A DNA stretch of 6,957 bases. Origin: Lentisphaeria bacterium. Lineage in GTDB: Bacteria; Verrucomicrobiota; Lentisphaeria; Victivallales; UBA1829. Numbering within the stretch: position 1 is the first letter of the stretch; each line of letters starts with the position of its first letter. The position numbers were made by a program, and so were the translations under genes. The notes below the pieces were generated by a model, which saw nothing but the letters and a program-made list of their open reading frames with translations, searched no databases and was not told where the DNA came from. Where the stretch lies: NCBI GenBank assembly GCA_003526375.1, contig DPDG01000021.1, positions 1 to 6,957 on the forward strand, read 5' to 3'. Below are positions 1 to 5,396 of this stretch, one piece after another.

Positions 1-63
1 TTATGAAGAATTATATATCACAACTATATGATATTAAACATATAACAAAAGAGGAGCACGGGC

Positions 64-381
64 TTATCTAATACTGATGATCGCAATCACGATTAAGAGC
101 TCGATCATGGTAAAAAATTTTATTTTTATCCTGCGAAGCAAGGAGATCGGACAGGGAATACGGAAGGAAGAAGGAACGGAGAAACATTTGAATGCTTGAA
201 CAGGAAAACAATGGAACACTCGAATGAAAAAAGAAGAAGCAAGGCAGGGCACGGATCGACTCCATCGGAATGAAGCACCTTTTTTATAAATTTTTCTCAT
301 TAAGAATTCTATTAATGTGAAATAAGCAGTATCCATCCATGCTGCCGGAAAACATTGCGGTAACAGATTTTTGTTTTTCAT
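64..381 (-). pseudogene. Truncated type IV pseudopilin-like protein (double prepilin motif)
   Basis: This 105-residue minus-strand reading frame ends with F90-T-M-I-E94 followed by LLIVIAIIS, the prepilin peptidase recognition and first helix of pseudopilin-type (N-methylation motif) proteins. It then stops at R105-TAA, where family members normally continue with a long helix and a globular domain of 100 or more residues. A second, poorer motif, F21-T-L-I-E25-F-L, lies 69 residues upstream. Between them is a Phe/Cys/Arg-rich stretch unlike any domain I know, with a near-repeat VFHCFPVQ / AFKCFSVP at about residues 55-70. Neither frame past the stop (positions 1-63) restores a pseudopilin sequence, so this is a loss of the body rather than a simple frameshift. 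The start is well supported: AAGGAG at 391-396 lies 9 nt from the ATG, and a sigma70-like promoter lies further upstream. It may be a decayed gene, or an expressed short membrane peptide. Lentisphaerota carry very many such genes, which is the basis of the taxonomic guess. Confidence 0.6.
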
Positions 382-390
382 CTATGATGT

Positions 391-396
391 CTCCTT
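391..396 (-). promoter_or_regulatory. Shine-Dalgarno of the truncated pseudopilin gene
   Basis: On the minus strand this reads AAGGAG, 9 nt before the ATG at 381-379. It fixes the start codon and shows that the translation signals of this otherwise broken gene are intact. Confidence 0.65.
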
Positions 397-457
397 CTGG
401 TTATTTGGCAAAACAGCCTGAATTGCGTGCTATGGCCGATTCTGTCTTTCTATGGTT

Positions 458-486
458 AATATATGGTGGCGAGGGGCTTTTGTAAA
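458..486 (-). promoter_or_regulatory. Sigma70-type promoter for the truncated pseudopilin gene
   Basis: On the minus strand TTTACA (486-481) and TATATT (463-458) are separated by exactly 17 nt. Each box differs from consensus at one position. Transcription would begin near 451 and give a leader of about 70 nt before the ATG at 381. An 11-mer, TGGCAAAACAG, occurs on the plus strand on both sides of the promoter (406-416 and 508-518). Confidence 0.5.
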
Positions 487-566
487 TAGCAAAAAAGTGT
501 ATTTGAATGGCAAAACAGTACTATCTGCAAAAAAATCCTTCCGGGGTTCAAAAAAAATGATTTGAT

Positions 567-620
567 CCGGCAATGCCTGCGTTGGAGAAATTTTTTTCAG
601 AAGCGGATTCTCTTTGCCGG
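567..620. repeat. Imperfect inverted repeat in the 382-770 intergenic gap
   Basis: CCGGCAA at 567-573 is the perfect complement of TTGCCGG at 614-620. Inside it, GGAGAA at 584-589 can pair with TTCTCT at 608-613 (one G-T pair), leaving an 18-nt loop and an 11-nt asymmetric bulge on the left. On the minus strand an eight-T run (558-551) follows the outer stem after about 8 nt, so it could work as a weak minus-strand terminator, but no gene there needs one. The rest of the 389-bp gap holds the divergent promoters and several A-runs. I see no protein or RNA gene in it. Confidence 0.4.
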
Positions 621-656
621 CATATGAATAAATCGAAAAAAAAACAGTTGGAAATC

Positions 657-684
657 TTGAAAGTTTCCGGATGAGTGTTATATT
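657..684 (+). promoter_or_regulatory. Extended -10 sigma70-type promoter for rpmB
   Basis: TTGAAA at 657-662 and TATATT at 679-684 are separated by 16 nt, with a TG at 676-677 in the extended -10 position. Transcription would start near 691, giving a leader of about 80 nt before the rpmB ATG at 771. Confidence 0.55.
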
Positions 685-690
685 TATGTT

Positions 691-770
691 TCTTGATTCA
701 CGTATACATCATCGGAAACGATATGTTGAACAGGTAAATTTTTAATACGTAACGTATATGAGGTGTCATA
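691..770 (+). promoter_or_regulatory. Structured 5' leader of rpmB (candidate cis-regulatory RNA)
   Basis: Three elements are visible. First, a hairpin at 706-726: ACAT-C-ATCG, a GAAA tetraloop (GNRA type), then CGAT-ATGT, giving 8 pairs with one bulged C. Second, ACGTAT at 700-705, directly abutting that hairpin, is complementary to ATACGT at 745-750, so a 6-bp closing helix could stack on the hairpin. Third, the same 745-750 strand can pair instead with ACGTAT at 752-757 (perfect dyad ATACGTaACGTAT, about 5 bp with a 3-nt loop), which sits one base before the Shine-Dalgarno stretch TGAGGTG (759-765). The two pairings exclude each other. Leaders of ribosomal protein genes are often autoregulatory, and I know of no described leader for L28. 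Function is inferred; the dyad could instead be a DNA operator. Confidence 0.35.
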
Positions 771-1001
771 ATGAGTAACGTTTGTGAAATCTGTGGAAAG
801 AAAAAGTTCTACGGCTCCAGAATCATCCGTAGAGGTCTTGCAAAGAAAAAAGGCGGTATCGGTATGCACGTGGTGAAAGTTTCTCCGCGCATTTTCGAGC
901 CCAACATCCAGTCTGTCAGAGTCAATGACAATGGAACAACCAAAAGAATGAAAGTCTGTGCGGCCTGCATTCGCAGCGGCAAGGTCAAGAAGGCCTGCTG
1001 A
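771..1001 (+). CDS. rpmB: 50S ribosomal protein L28 (zinc-ribbon form)
   Basis: The 76-residue basic protein starts MSNVCEICGKK, the L28 N-terminus, and matches the family in length (about 60-80 residues) and layout. L28 is a component of the large ribosomal subunit that binds 23S rRNA and is needed late in 50S assembly. Two CxxC pairs, C5-x-x-C8 and C63-x-x-C66, form the zinc-binding (C+) version of the protein. An additional cysteine is the last residue (C76). Basic clusters (K10-K12, R17-R21, K25-K27, K71-K74) fit rRNA contacts. The start is fixed by TGAGGTG at 759-765, 5 nt before the ATG. The gene stands alone, with its own promoter (657-684), structured leader and terminator (1049-1085), not joined to rpmG as in many bacteria. 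Confidence 0.96.
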   Translation: MSNVCEICGKKKFYGSRIIRRGLAKKKGGIGMHVVKVSPRIFEPNIQSVRVNDNGTTKRMKVCAACIRSGKVKKAC

Positions 1002-1048
1002 CATATTTTTCCTTGTTCCGCTCATATACCTGCGGTCATGAATTTACA

Positions 1049-1085
1049 GAGTCCGGAGCATTTACGGTTCCGGGCTCTTTTTTTT
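1049..1085 (+). terminator. Rho-independent terminator after rpmB
   Basis: GAGTCCGGAG (1049-1058) pairs with TTCCGGGCTC (1068-1077) over ten positions including two G-T wobbles, with a 9-nt loop, followed directly by eight T residues. It lies 48 nt past the rpmB stop and separates rpmB from the next gene. Confidence 0.9.
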
Positions 1086-1101
1086 AGAAAAAATTTGATT
1101 T

Positions 1102-1130
1102 TTGTTCTATTGCATTGCATGAAATATGAT
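1102..1130 (+). promoter_or_regulatory. Probable sigma70-type promoter for the AsmA-like gene
   Basis: TATGAT at 1125-1130 is a good -10 box. The best -35 at 17-nt spacing is TTGTTC (1102-1107), which is weak. Because a strong terminator precedes it, the gene at 1181 needs a promoter here. The leader contains a small hairpin, ATTCC-gaataa-GGAAT. Confidence 0.4.
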
Positions 1131-1180
1131 TTAAATTCCGAATAAGGAATGAATCGGTTCAAACAACATAAGGAGCGGTT

Positions 1181-2026
1181 ATGAAATTCAATAAAAAGAA
1201 AGTCCTGACTATTTCAGGAATCGTATTGGGCGTGATCGTTGTTCTGCTTGTGATCGTCTACTTTTCCCTCTCTCTGATTTTGAAGAGCAGTGTCCAGACA
1301 TTCGGCAGCATGGTCATGGGAGTTCCGGTGACGGTGGACAGTATTGTTCTGGAGCCTTTCAAGGGGGCTCTGCGGATCAATAACCTGACTGTCGGGAATC
1401 CGGACGGCTATTCCAGTCCGCATGCGTTCAAGCTCGGAAAGTTCGAGGCAGCCGTGGTGCCTTCTTCTCTGTTCGGCGGGGACAAGATGATTATTGACAA
1501 GCTCGCAATTGACGGTGTGGAGCTGAATATGGAAACAAATTTCCTGCGCAGCAATCTGTCTGAGATTCAGGAAAACATCAACAAATTTTCCAATCCCGAT
1601 TCCAATGCGCCGAAAAATCAGAAACAGGCGGAGGATGTTGAAAAGGTTCAGGAGGAACAGGCGGAAGCCAAGCCCCTGCAGATCAACAGGATTGATCTCT
1701 CAGACATCAAGGTTTATACGATTCTCAAGGGACGTGAGGATACCAGAGTCATACCGTTGATTGCGCCTCCCGTTCATCTTCAGGATCTCGGCACGGAGCC
1801 GGAAGGCATTACGCCTGTGGAGGTGATGAGCAAAGTCATGACTTCCCTTCTCCTGAGCGCCGGTAAAGCTCTCAGCGACGGTGCTTTCAGTGCGGGGCAG
1901 ACACTCGGTGACGGTGCTTCCTCTGCCGGCAAGACGCTTGGAGACGGCGCAAATGATCTCGGCAAAGCCGCCGCCGGGCTCCTGAAGGGGTTGACCGGCA
2001 GCGATGAGAAGGAAAAGAAGAAATAA
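1181..2026 (+). CDS. AsmA-like membrane-anchored periplasmic protein with 11-residue repeat tail
   Basis: The 281-residue protein has a basic N-terminus, one membrane helix at about 8-34 and no obvious cleavage site, so it is probably anchored in the inner membrane with its body in the periplasm. Residues 48-120 fit the AsmA-type pattern: a VPVTVDSI strand, then L-R-I-N-N-L-x-V-G-N-P-x-G-Y-S-S-P, then I-I-D-K-L-x-I-D-G-V-E-L-N. A charged Gln/Glu-rich linker (about 140-163) leads to a second beta segment (165-200). Residues 225-268 are four 11-residue repeats of the type xSAGKxLxDGA, and the C-terminus is a lysine-rich tail. AsmA family members act in outer-membrane lipid or protein homeostasis, but this one is far shorter than AsmA or TamB, so its exact role is unknown. 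The start is fixed by AAGGAG at 1170-1175, 5 nt upstream. Terminators on both sides indicate a single-gene transcript. Confidence 0.75.
   Translation: MKFNKKKVLTISGIVLGVIVVLLVIVYFSLSLILKSSVQTFGSMVMGVPVTVDSIVLEPFKGALRINNLTVGNPDGYSSPHAFKLGKFEAAVVPSSLFGGDKMIIDKLAIDGVELNMETNFLRSNLSEIQENINKFSNPDSNAPKNQKQAEDVEKVQEEQAEAKPLQINRIDLSDIKVYTILKGREDTRVIPLIAPPVHLQDLGTEPEGITPVEVMSKVMTSLLLSAGKALSDGAFSAGQTLGDGASSAGKTLGDGANDLGKAAAGLLKGLTGSDEKEKKK
1853..1984 (+). repeat. Four 33-bp coding repeats (11-residue units)
   Basis: These encode residues 225-235, 236-246, 247-257 and 258-268 of the AsmA-like protein. The first three share S-A-G-(K/Q)-x-L-(S/G)-D-G-A; the fourth is degenerate (NDLGKAAAGLL). Synonymous differences between units show the array is not a recent duplication. 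An 11-residue period fits a hendecad, an amphipathic helix that could lie on a membrane or self-associate, as in LEA-like or apolipoprotein-like helices (inference). Confidence 0.75.
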
Positions 2027-2049
2027 GCTCTTGCCGATATGAAGAATCT

Positions 2050-2082
2050 GGGCCGTCCGGAGAAGGACGGCTCTTTTGTTCT
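2050..2082 (+). terminator. Rho-independent terminator after the AsmA-like gene
   Basis: GGGCCGTCC (2050-2058) pairs with GGACGGCTC (2065-2073) over nine positions with one G-T wobble and a 6-nt loop, followed by TTTTGTTCT. It starts 24 nt past the stop codon at 2026. Confidence 0.9.
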
Positions 2083-2109
2083 TGTATTCAGGACTGCTGC
2101 ATCTATATT
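2082..2109 (+). promoter_or_regulatory. Probable sigma70-type promoter for lemA
   Basis: TTGTAT (2082-2087) and TATATT (2104-2109) are separated by 16 nt. The -35 box touches the T-tract of the preceding terminator, so one transcription unit ends and the next begins within a few bases. The leader would be about 40 nt. Confidence 0.5.
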
Positions 2110-2155
2110 ACCAAATTTAAAGGGATCAAGTATTAGATCAGAAAGGGAGTTTGTC

Positions 2156-2728
2156 ATGAAAAATCTTTGGATTGCGGCCGGTGTTTTCGCAGTTGCTGTC
2201 GTTGTCGTCGTTCTTGCGGTTATTTCCGTCCGGAATGGGCTGATCCAGCGGGATGAGGATGTCAAGGCGCAGTGGAGTCAGGTTGAAACTCAACTCCAGC
2301 GCCGGAGCGATCTGATTCCGAATCTTGTAAATACGGTCAAGGGATATGCAAAGCACGAGGAGAAGATTTTCACGGAGATCGCCGATGCCCGTTCCCGTCT
2401 GCTTGCGGCTGGAACCCCGGAAGCCGCGGGGCAGGCGGATGCCGCCCTCAAGAGTGCACTCGGGCGCCTGCTTGCCGTAGCGGAAGCGTATCCGAACTTG
2501 AAAGCGAATGAGAACTTCGCCCGGCTTCAGGATGAGCTTGCCGGAACGGAAAACCGGATTGCCGTGGCACGCACGCGCTACAATGATACGGTTCGTGATT
2601 TCAATGCCGCGATCCGGAAGTTTCCCGGTTCCATGTTCGCTTCCGGGCTTAATTTGAAGCGTGCGGAATTTTTTGAAGCCCCCGCGGGGCGCGCCGCCGT
2701 AGAGAAAGTTCCCCAGGTCAATTTTTAA
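2156..2728 (+). CDS. lemA: LemA family membrane protein
   Basis: The 190-residue protein matches LemA in length and order: a membrane helix at about 4-25, then the signature A38-Q-W-S-x-V-E-T-Q-L-Q-R-R-S-D-L-I-P-N-L-V, then K62-G-Y-A-K-H-E. The second conserved block runs from about 104 to 158, with A111-Y-P-N-L-K-A-N-E-N-F-x-x-L-Q and R141-Y-N-D-T-V-R-D-F-N, ending at F156-P-G and F172-F-E-A. The family forms a long helical bundle anchored in the membrane; its molecular role is poorly known. The frame stays open upstream to an ATG at 2039, but that start would cross the terminator and promoter, while 2156 has AAGGGAG (2143-2149) 6 nt before it. It is followed after 12 bp by a TPM-domain gene, the usual partner. 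Confidence 0.93.
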   Translation: MKNLWIAAGVFAVAVVVVVLAVISVRNGLIQRDEDVKAQWSQVETQLQRRSDLIPNLVNTVKGYAKHEEKIFTEIADARSRLLAAGTPEAAGQADAALKSALGRLLAVAEAYPNLKANENFARLQDELAGTENRIAVARTRYNDTVRDFNAAIRKFPGSMFASGLNLKRAEFFEAPAGRAAVEKVPQVNF

Positions 2729-2740
2729 GGGACTGCGGCG

Positions 2741-3427
2741 ATGAAACAGTTTTTCCTGCTTCTTCTCCTGTCTGTGTTTTCGCTTGCCGCCGCGGATTTT
2801 ACTGTTCCGCGGCATACTTCATGGGTCGTGGATGAGGCTCAGGTTTTTTCCAAAGAGGAAAGGAACAGGATTCTTTCCGCAATTCAGAAACTGGAAAAAG
2901 CAACGGACGGCGGGCAGATGGCGGTCGTGACCCTGAAGAGCCTGAACGGAATTTCGATTGAGGAGGCGGGAATCAAGATCGCGGATGCGTGGAAAGTCGG
3001 CAATCGGGGAAAAGATGACGGCGCGATCCTGATTATTGTCCCATCGGAGCGTCAGATGCGGCTTGAGATCGGCTACGGCTGGGAGGGAAGCATCAACGAT
3101 GCGAGAGCGGGGGATATCATTCGCGGGCTGAAACCTTTTTTCCGTGCGGAACGTTACGCAGACGGCGCCGTCTACGCTGTCGGGCAGGTGCAGAAGCTGA
3201 TTACCGGAACGGCTCCGGAGAATGTGCCGGAACCGCCGGCAGCGGTATCTGCGAAAGGCAAAAACACATTTACCGATTATGTGCTGGTCATCCTGATTGG
3301 CATTGCGACTTTTTTCTTATTCGGCGATAGTTCCGGCGGCAGTTCCGGCGGCAGTTCCGGCGGTGGTTTTTTCCGGGGCGGTGGCGGCGGGCGCTTCGGC
3401 GGCGGTGGCGCTTCCGGGCGCTGGTAA
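2741..3427 (+). CDS. TPM-domain (YgcG family) exported protein with glycine-rich C-terminus
   Basis: The 228-residue protein begins with a signal peptide (basic start, Leu-rich core, likely cleavage after A16-A-A18). A TPM domain follows at about 25-155: V29-V-D-E-A-Q-V-F-S, V87-G-N-R-G-K-D-D-G-A-I-L-I-I-V and the R107-L-E-I-G-Y-G-W-E-G block are its conserved segments. A Pro/Ala linker, one membrane helix (about 179-194) and a tail of Ser/Gly and Gly/Phe/Arg repeats ending in GRW complete it. The domain should lie in the periplasm with the glycine-rich tail in the cytoplasm. TPM domains were named for proposed phosphatase activity and membrane-protein turnover roles (Psb32 in plants); the function of YgcG-type proteins is not settled. 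The AAGGGA sequence overlapping the lemA stop serves as ribosome binding site, 8 nt upstream. It is translated in an operon with lemA, and the pairing supports a joint envelope role. Confidence 0.92.
   Translation: MKQFFLLLLLSVFSLAAADFTVPRHTSWVVDEAQVFSKEERNRILSAIQKLEKATDGGQMAVVTLKSLNGISIEEAGIKIADAWKVGNRGKDDGAILIIVPSERQMRLEIGYGWEGSINDARAGDIIRGLKPFFRAERYADGAVYAVGQVQKLITGTAPENVPEPPAAVSAKGKNTFTDYVLVILIGIATFFLFGDSSGGSSGGSSGGGFFRGGGGGRFGGGGASGRW
3329..3364 (+). repeat. Three 12-bp coding repeats (Ser-Ser-Gly-Gly)
   Basis: AGTTCCGGCGGC occurs three times in tandem (last copy with a final T), encoding residues 197-208 of the TPM protein. The near-identical DNA suggests recent slippage, so copy number may vary between strains. 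It sits at the start of the low-complexity tail just after the membrane helix. Confidence 0.9.
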
Positions 3428-3477
3428 ATTTCCCGGAATGGAAAAGAATTCCGATTCCGGTGTCCCCCGTGAGACGC

Positions 3478-3503
3478 AATATCCGTATGTATATCCGGAT
3501 ATT
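3478..3503. repeat. Inverted repeat between the TPM gene and the antiporter gene
   Basis: AATATCCG (3478-3485) is the complement of CGGATATT (3496-3503), with a 10-nt spacer. The right half also lies in a 12-bp palindrome, ATATCCGGATAT (3491-3502). No T-run follows, so it is not a convincing terminator. It lies about 25 bp upstream of the candidate antiporter promoter and could be an operator. Confidence 0.4.
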
Positions 3504-3526
3504 TCCCTGTTTCCGCGCGGCGGCGT

Positions 3527-3554
3527 TTGCGAATTTTTGAAATCAGTGTATTTT
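3527..3554 (+). promoter_or_regulatory. Possible promoter for the NhaC-type antiporter gene
   Basis: TTGCGA (3527-3532) and TATTTT (3549-3554) are 16 nt apart in an otherwise AT-rich stretch. Both boxes are imperfect. Transcription would start near 3561, with a leader of about 30 nt. Confidence 0.3.
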
Positions 3555-3589
3555 ATGATTTTGAATGTTCAACTGCAAGAAGGTGCTTC

Positions 3590-4921
3590 ATGGATATAGA
3601 GGATTTTTCTGCGAACCGCGGCCCGCGTTTGAGGGCGCTGATTCCTTTCGGTGTATTTCTTGTTTTTTATATGGGGTTGTCCATCGTGTCCGGCGACTTT
3701 TACCGGGTGCCGATGACGGTTGCGTTTCTTGTCGCCTCGGCTTCGGCGCTGGTCCTGAATCACAAGGCATCGCTGAAAAGCAAGATCGATCTTTTTGCGC
3801 ATGGCATGGGGGATATCAACATCATGACGATGTGTCTGATCTTCGTGCTTGCCGGAGCCTTTGCAGAGACTGCGCGGAGGATGGGGGCGGTGGATTCGAC
3901 GATTCAGATTGCGCTTTCGTTCATTCCGCCGCACCTGATGCTTTGCGGCCTGTTCATGGTGGCCTGCTTCATTTCGCTGGCGATTGGAACCTCCGTCGGG
4001 ACGATTGTGGCGTTGACTCCGATTGCTCTGGGGGTGACGCAGACTCTCGGCATTTCCGGCGGGCTTTGCCTCGGCGCCGTTGTGGGAGGCGCAATGTTCG
4101 GAGACAACCTTTCGATGATCTCGGATACGACGATTGCCGCGACCCGCACGCAGGGAATTGAGATGAGGGAGAAGTTCACCGCGAATCTTCATGTAGCCGC
4201 GCCCGCCGCGATCGTGACCGTGATCCTTTATATTATTTTGAGCCATACGGGCGAGCCGATGGCTGGAAGACATCTGACCTTGAAAATGTTTCTGGATGTG
4301 ATTCCTTACCTGTGCATTCTTGTGCTTGCGCTGACCGGATTGAATGTCATGGCGCTTCTGATGCTCGGCACATTGCTGGCGGGGGTGATCGGAATCATCA
4401 ATGGCTCTTTCAGTTTCTGGGAGTTCCTTGCCGCCGCCGGGGTAGGGGCGCGGAGCATGGCGGATACTTTGATCGTGGCGATTCTTGCCGGAGGACTCCT
4501 GAAAGTGATCCGCTACAACGGCGGAATCGAATACTTGATGAAGAAAATTGAGCGTCTGATCCGAGGGCGCAGAAGCTGCGAGTTCGGTATTGCGCTTCTC
4601 GTCGGAGTGGTGAATGTCTTTACCGCAAACAATACGGTTGCGATCGTGATTGCAGGTCCGATTGCAAAAGACCTGGCAAAACGTTATGAAGTGTCTCCGG
4701 CACGTTCCGCAAGCATTCTGGATACGACATCATGCATTGTTCAGGGGATGATTCCTTACGGGGCGCAGATTCTTTCCGCGGTCGGGCTTGCGGGCGCGGC
4801 GGCGGTCAGTGCATCGGAGGTGATGAAGTTTCTCTGCTATCCTTATGTGCTGGCTTTGTTCCTGACTGGTTCGATCCTGCTTGCCGGCAGGAGAAAATCT
4901 GCGGATGCGATTCAGCCATGA
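3590..4921 (+). CDS. nhaC: NhaC family Na+/H+ antiporter
   Basis: The 443-residue protein has about 11-12 membrane helices and the hallmark NhaC segments: G133-T-S-V-G-T-I-V-A-L-T-P, then G167-A-M-F-G-D-N-L-S-M-I-S-D-T-T-I-A-A-T with acidic residues D172 and D179, and T345-A-N-N-T-V-A-I-V-I-A-G-P near the C-terminal half. A conserved-looking loop (S369-P-A-R-S-A-S-I-L-D-T-T) precedes G386-M-I-P-Y-G. Members exchange cytoplasmic Na+ for H+ at the inner membrane, aiding sodium and pH homeostasis; the exact ion and direction cannot be read here. The frame extends upstream to a TTG at 3527, but ATG 3590 has AAGAAGGTG (3577-3585) just before it, and the upstream residues (charged, two Cys) do not look like an antiporter start. 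The promoter is weak, so read-through from the lemA operon is possible. Confidence 0.92.
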   Translation: MDIEDFSANRGPRLRALIPFGVFLVFYMGLSIVSGDFYRVPMTVAFLVASASALVLNHKASLKSKIDLFAHGMGDINIMTMCLIFVLAGAFAETARRMGAVDSTIQIALSFIPPHLMLCGLFMVACFISLAIGTSVGTIVALTPIALGVTQTLGISGGLCLGAVVGGAMFGDNLSMISDTTIAATRTQGIEMREKFTANLHVAAPAAIVTVILYIILSHTGEPMAGRHLTLKMFLDVIPYLCILVLALTGLNVMALLMLGTLLAGVIGIINGSFSFWEFLAAAGVGARSMADTLIVAILAGGLLKVIRYNGGIEYLMKKIERLIRGRRSCEFGIALLVGVVNVFTANNTVAIVIAGPIAKDLAKRYEVSPARSASILDTTSCIVQGMIPYGAQILSAVGLAGAAAVSASEVMKFLCYPYVLALFLTGSILLAGRRKSADAIQP

Positions 4922-4987
4922 CGTTTTCCTGAAACAGCTTGCTTTTTCTGTTCCGGCAGATTATCTTAAAGCCGGTTTTGAATGAAT

Positions 4988-4994
4988 GGAGGTG
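4988..4994 (+). promoter_or_regulatory. Shine-Dalgarno that decides the lipoprotein start
   Basis: GGAGGTG lies 6 nt before ATG 5001. An in-frame ATG at 4986 overlaps this ribosome binding site, so the later ATG is the real start; it also gives a normal lipoprotein signal peptide. Confidence 0.75.
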
Positions 4995-5000
4995 CCGAAA

Positions 5001-5249
5001 ATGAAAAGAGTGATTGTATGTTTTCTCGCTTGTGCCGGAGTTGCCGTAATGTTGTCTGCGTGCGGAGATAACGGTAAAACGGATTCCGGGAAGAAATCCG
5101 CCATAAAGGAAACCGCCGAAGGAGCGGATAAGACCGCGGATTATCTGATCGGTAAAAAGGCTTTGGAACAGGGACAGAAAGCGACGCGGAAACTGGATAA
5201 GGCGCAGGCGGATTACAATAAAAATCTTGAAAAGGCTTTGGAAGAATGA
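5001..5249 (+). CDS. Small outer-membrane-type lipoprotein, helical
   Basis: The 82-residue precursor has a K2-R3 basic start, a hydrophobic core and the lipobox L18-S-A-C21, so signal peptidase II should leave a lipidated mature chain of 62 residues. The +2 and +3 residues (Gly, Asp) do not give the Asp-at-+2 inner-membrane retention signal known from Enterobacteria. A Lys/Ser/Gly linker (about 22-38) leads to a highly charged segment (about 40-82) rich in Ala, Lys and Glu with leucines at L54, L60, L69, L76 and L80, likely one amphipathic or coiled-coil helix. I do not recognise the family; Lpp-like spacing of the envelope or a partner-binding role is only a guess. It lies 79 bp after the antiporter stop and about 150 bp before the MATE gene, with no clear terminator on either side. 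Confidence 0.85.
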   Translation: MKRVIVCFLACAGVAVMLSACGDNGKTDSGKKSAIKETAEGADKTADYLIGKKALEQGQKATRKLDKAQADYNKNLEKALEE

Positions 5250-5396
5250 GTTTTTACTCCGCATCTTTCAGCGCTTGACGTTTGCCGCGATTTCCAGCAT
5301 CCGGGTGATGAAGTTTCCATGCGTAACGGCATGCTGGCAGGATACGCTGAATGGTGGAGCTCATACCCGTGATTGCAGGAAAGGGTCAGTTTTTTT

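Noticed and set aside
745..757. ATACGTaACGTAT as a Zur-type operator for zinc-ribbon L28
   Set aside because: The bases do not match the Zur boxes I know, and Zur normally controls the zinc-free paralogues, not the C+ form; treated as an RNA or operator candidate without naming a regulator.
684..1025. Minus-strand 113-codon ORF covering rpmB
   Set aside because: It is antisense to a certain ribosomal protein gene, has no family resemblance and covers the rpmB leader and coding region.
2039..2155. Upstream extension of lemA to ATG 2039
   Set aside because: It would translate through a strong terminator hairpin and the likely promoter, and adds residues not seen in LemA proteins; 2156 has its own Shine-Dalgarno.
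2138..2815. Minus-strand 225-codon ORF across lemA
   Set aside because: It is antisense to lemA and the start of the TPM gene, both clear family members.
3297..3599. Plus-strand ORF running out of the TPM gene in another frame
   Set aside because: TTG start, Ala/Val low-complexity translation derived from the glycine-repeat DNA, and overlap with the real TPM and antiporter genes.
3569..4273. Minus-strand 234-codon ORF inside the antiporter gene
   Set aside because: Arg/His/Gln-rich translation typical of the antisense of a membrane protein gene; no domain resemblance.
4953..4979. Terminator after the antiporter gene (CCGGC / GCCGG then TTTT)
   Set aside because: Only a 5-bp stem with a 13-nt loop and four T residues; too weak to call.
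5250..5396. Continuation of the lipoprotein frame past its TGA (about 38 sense codons ending at a TGA near 5366)
   Set aside because: It lacks a start codon with a ribosome binding site and resembles no family I recognise; stop readthrough or a gene remnant is possible but unsupported.
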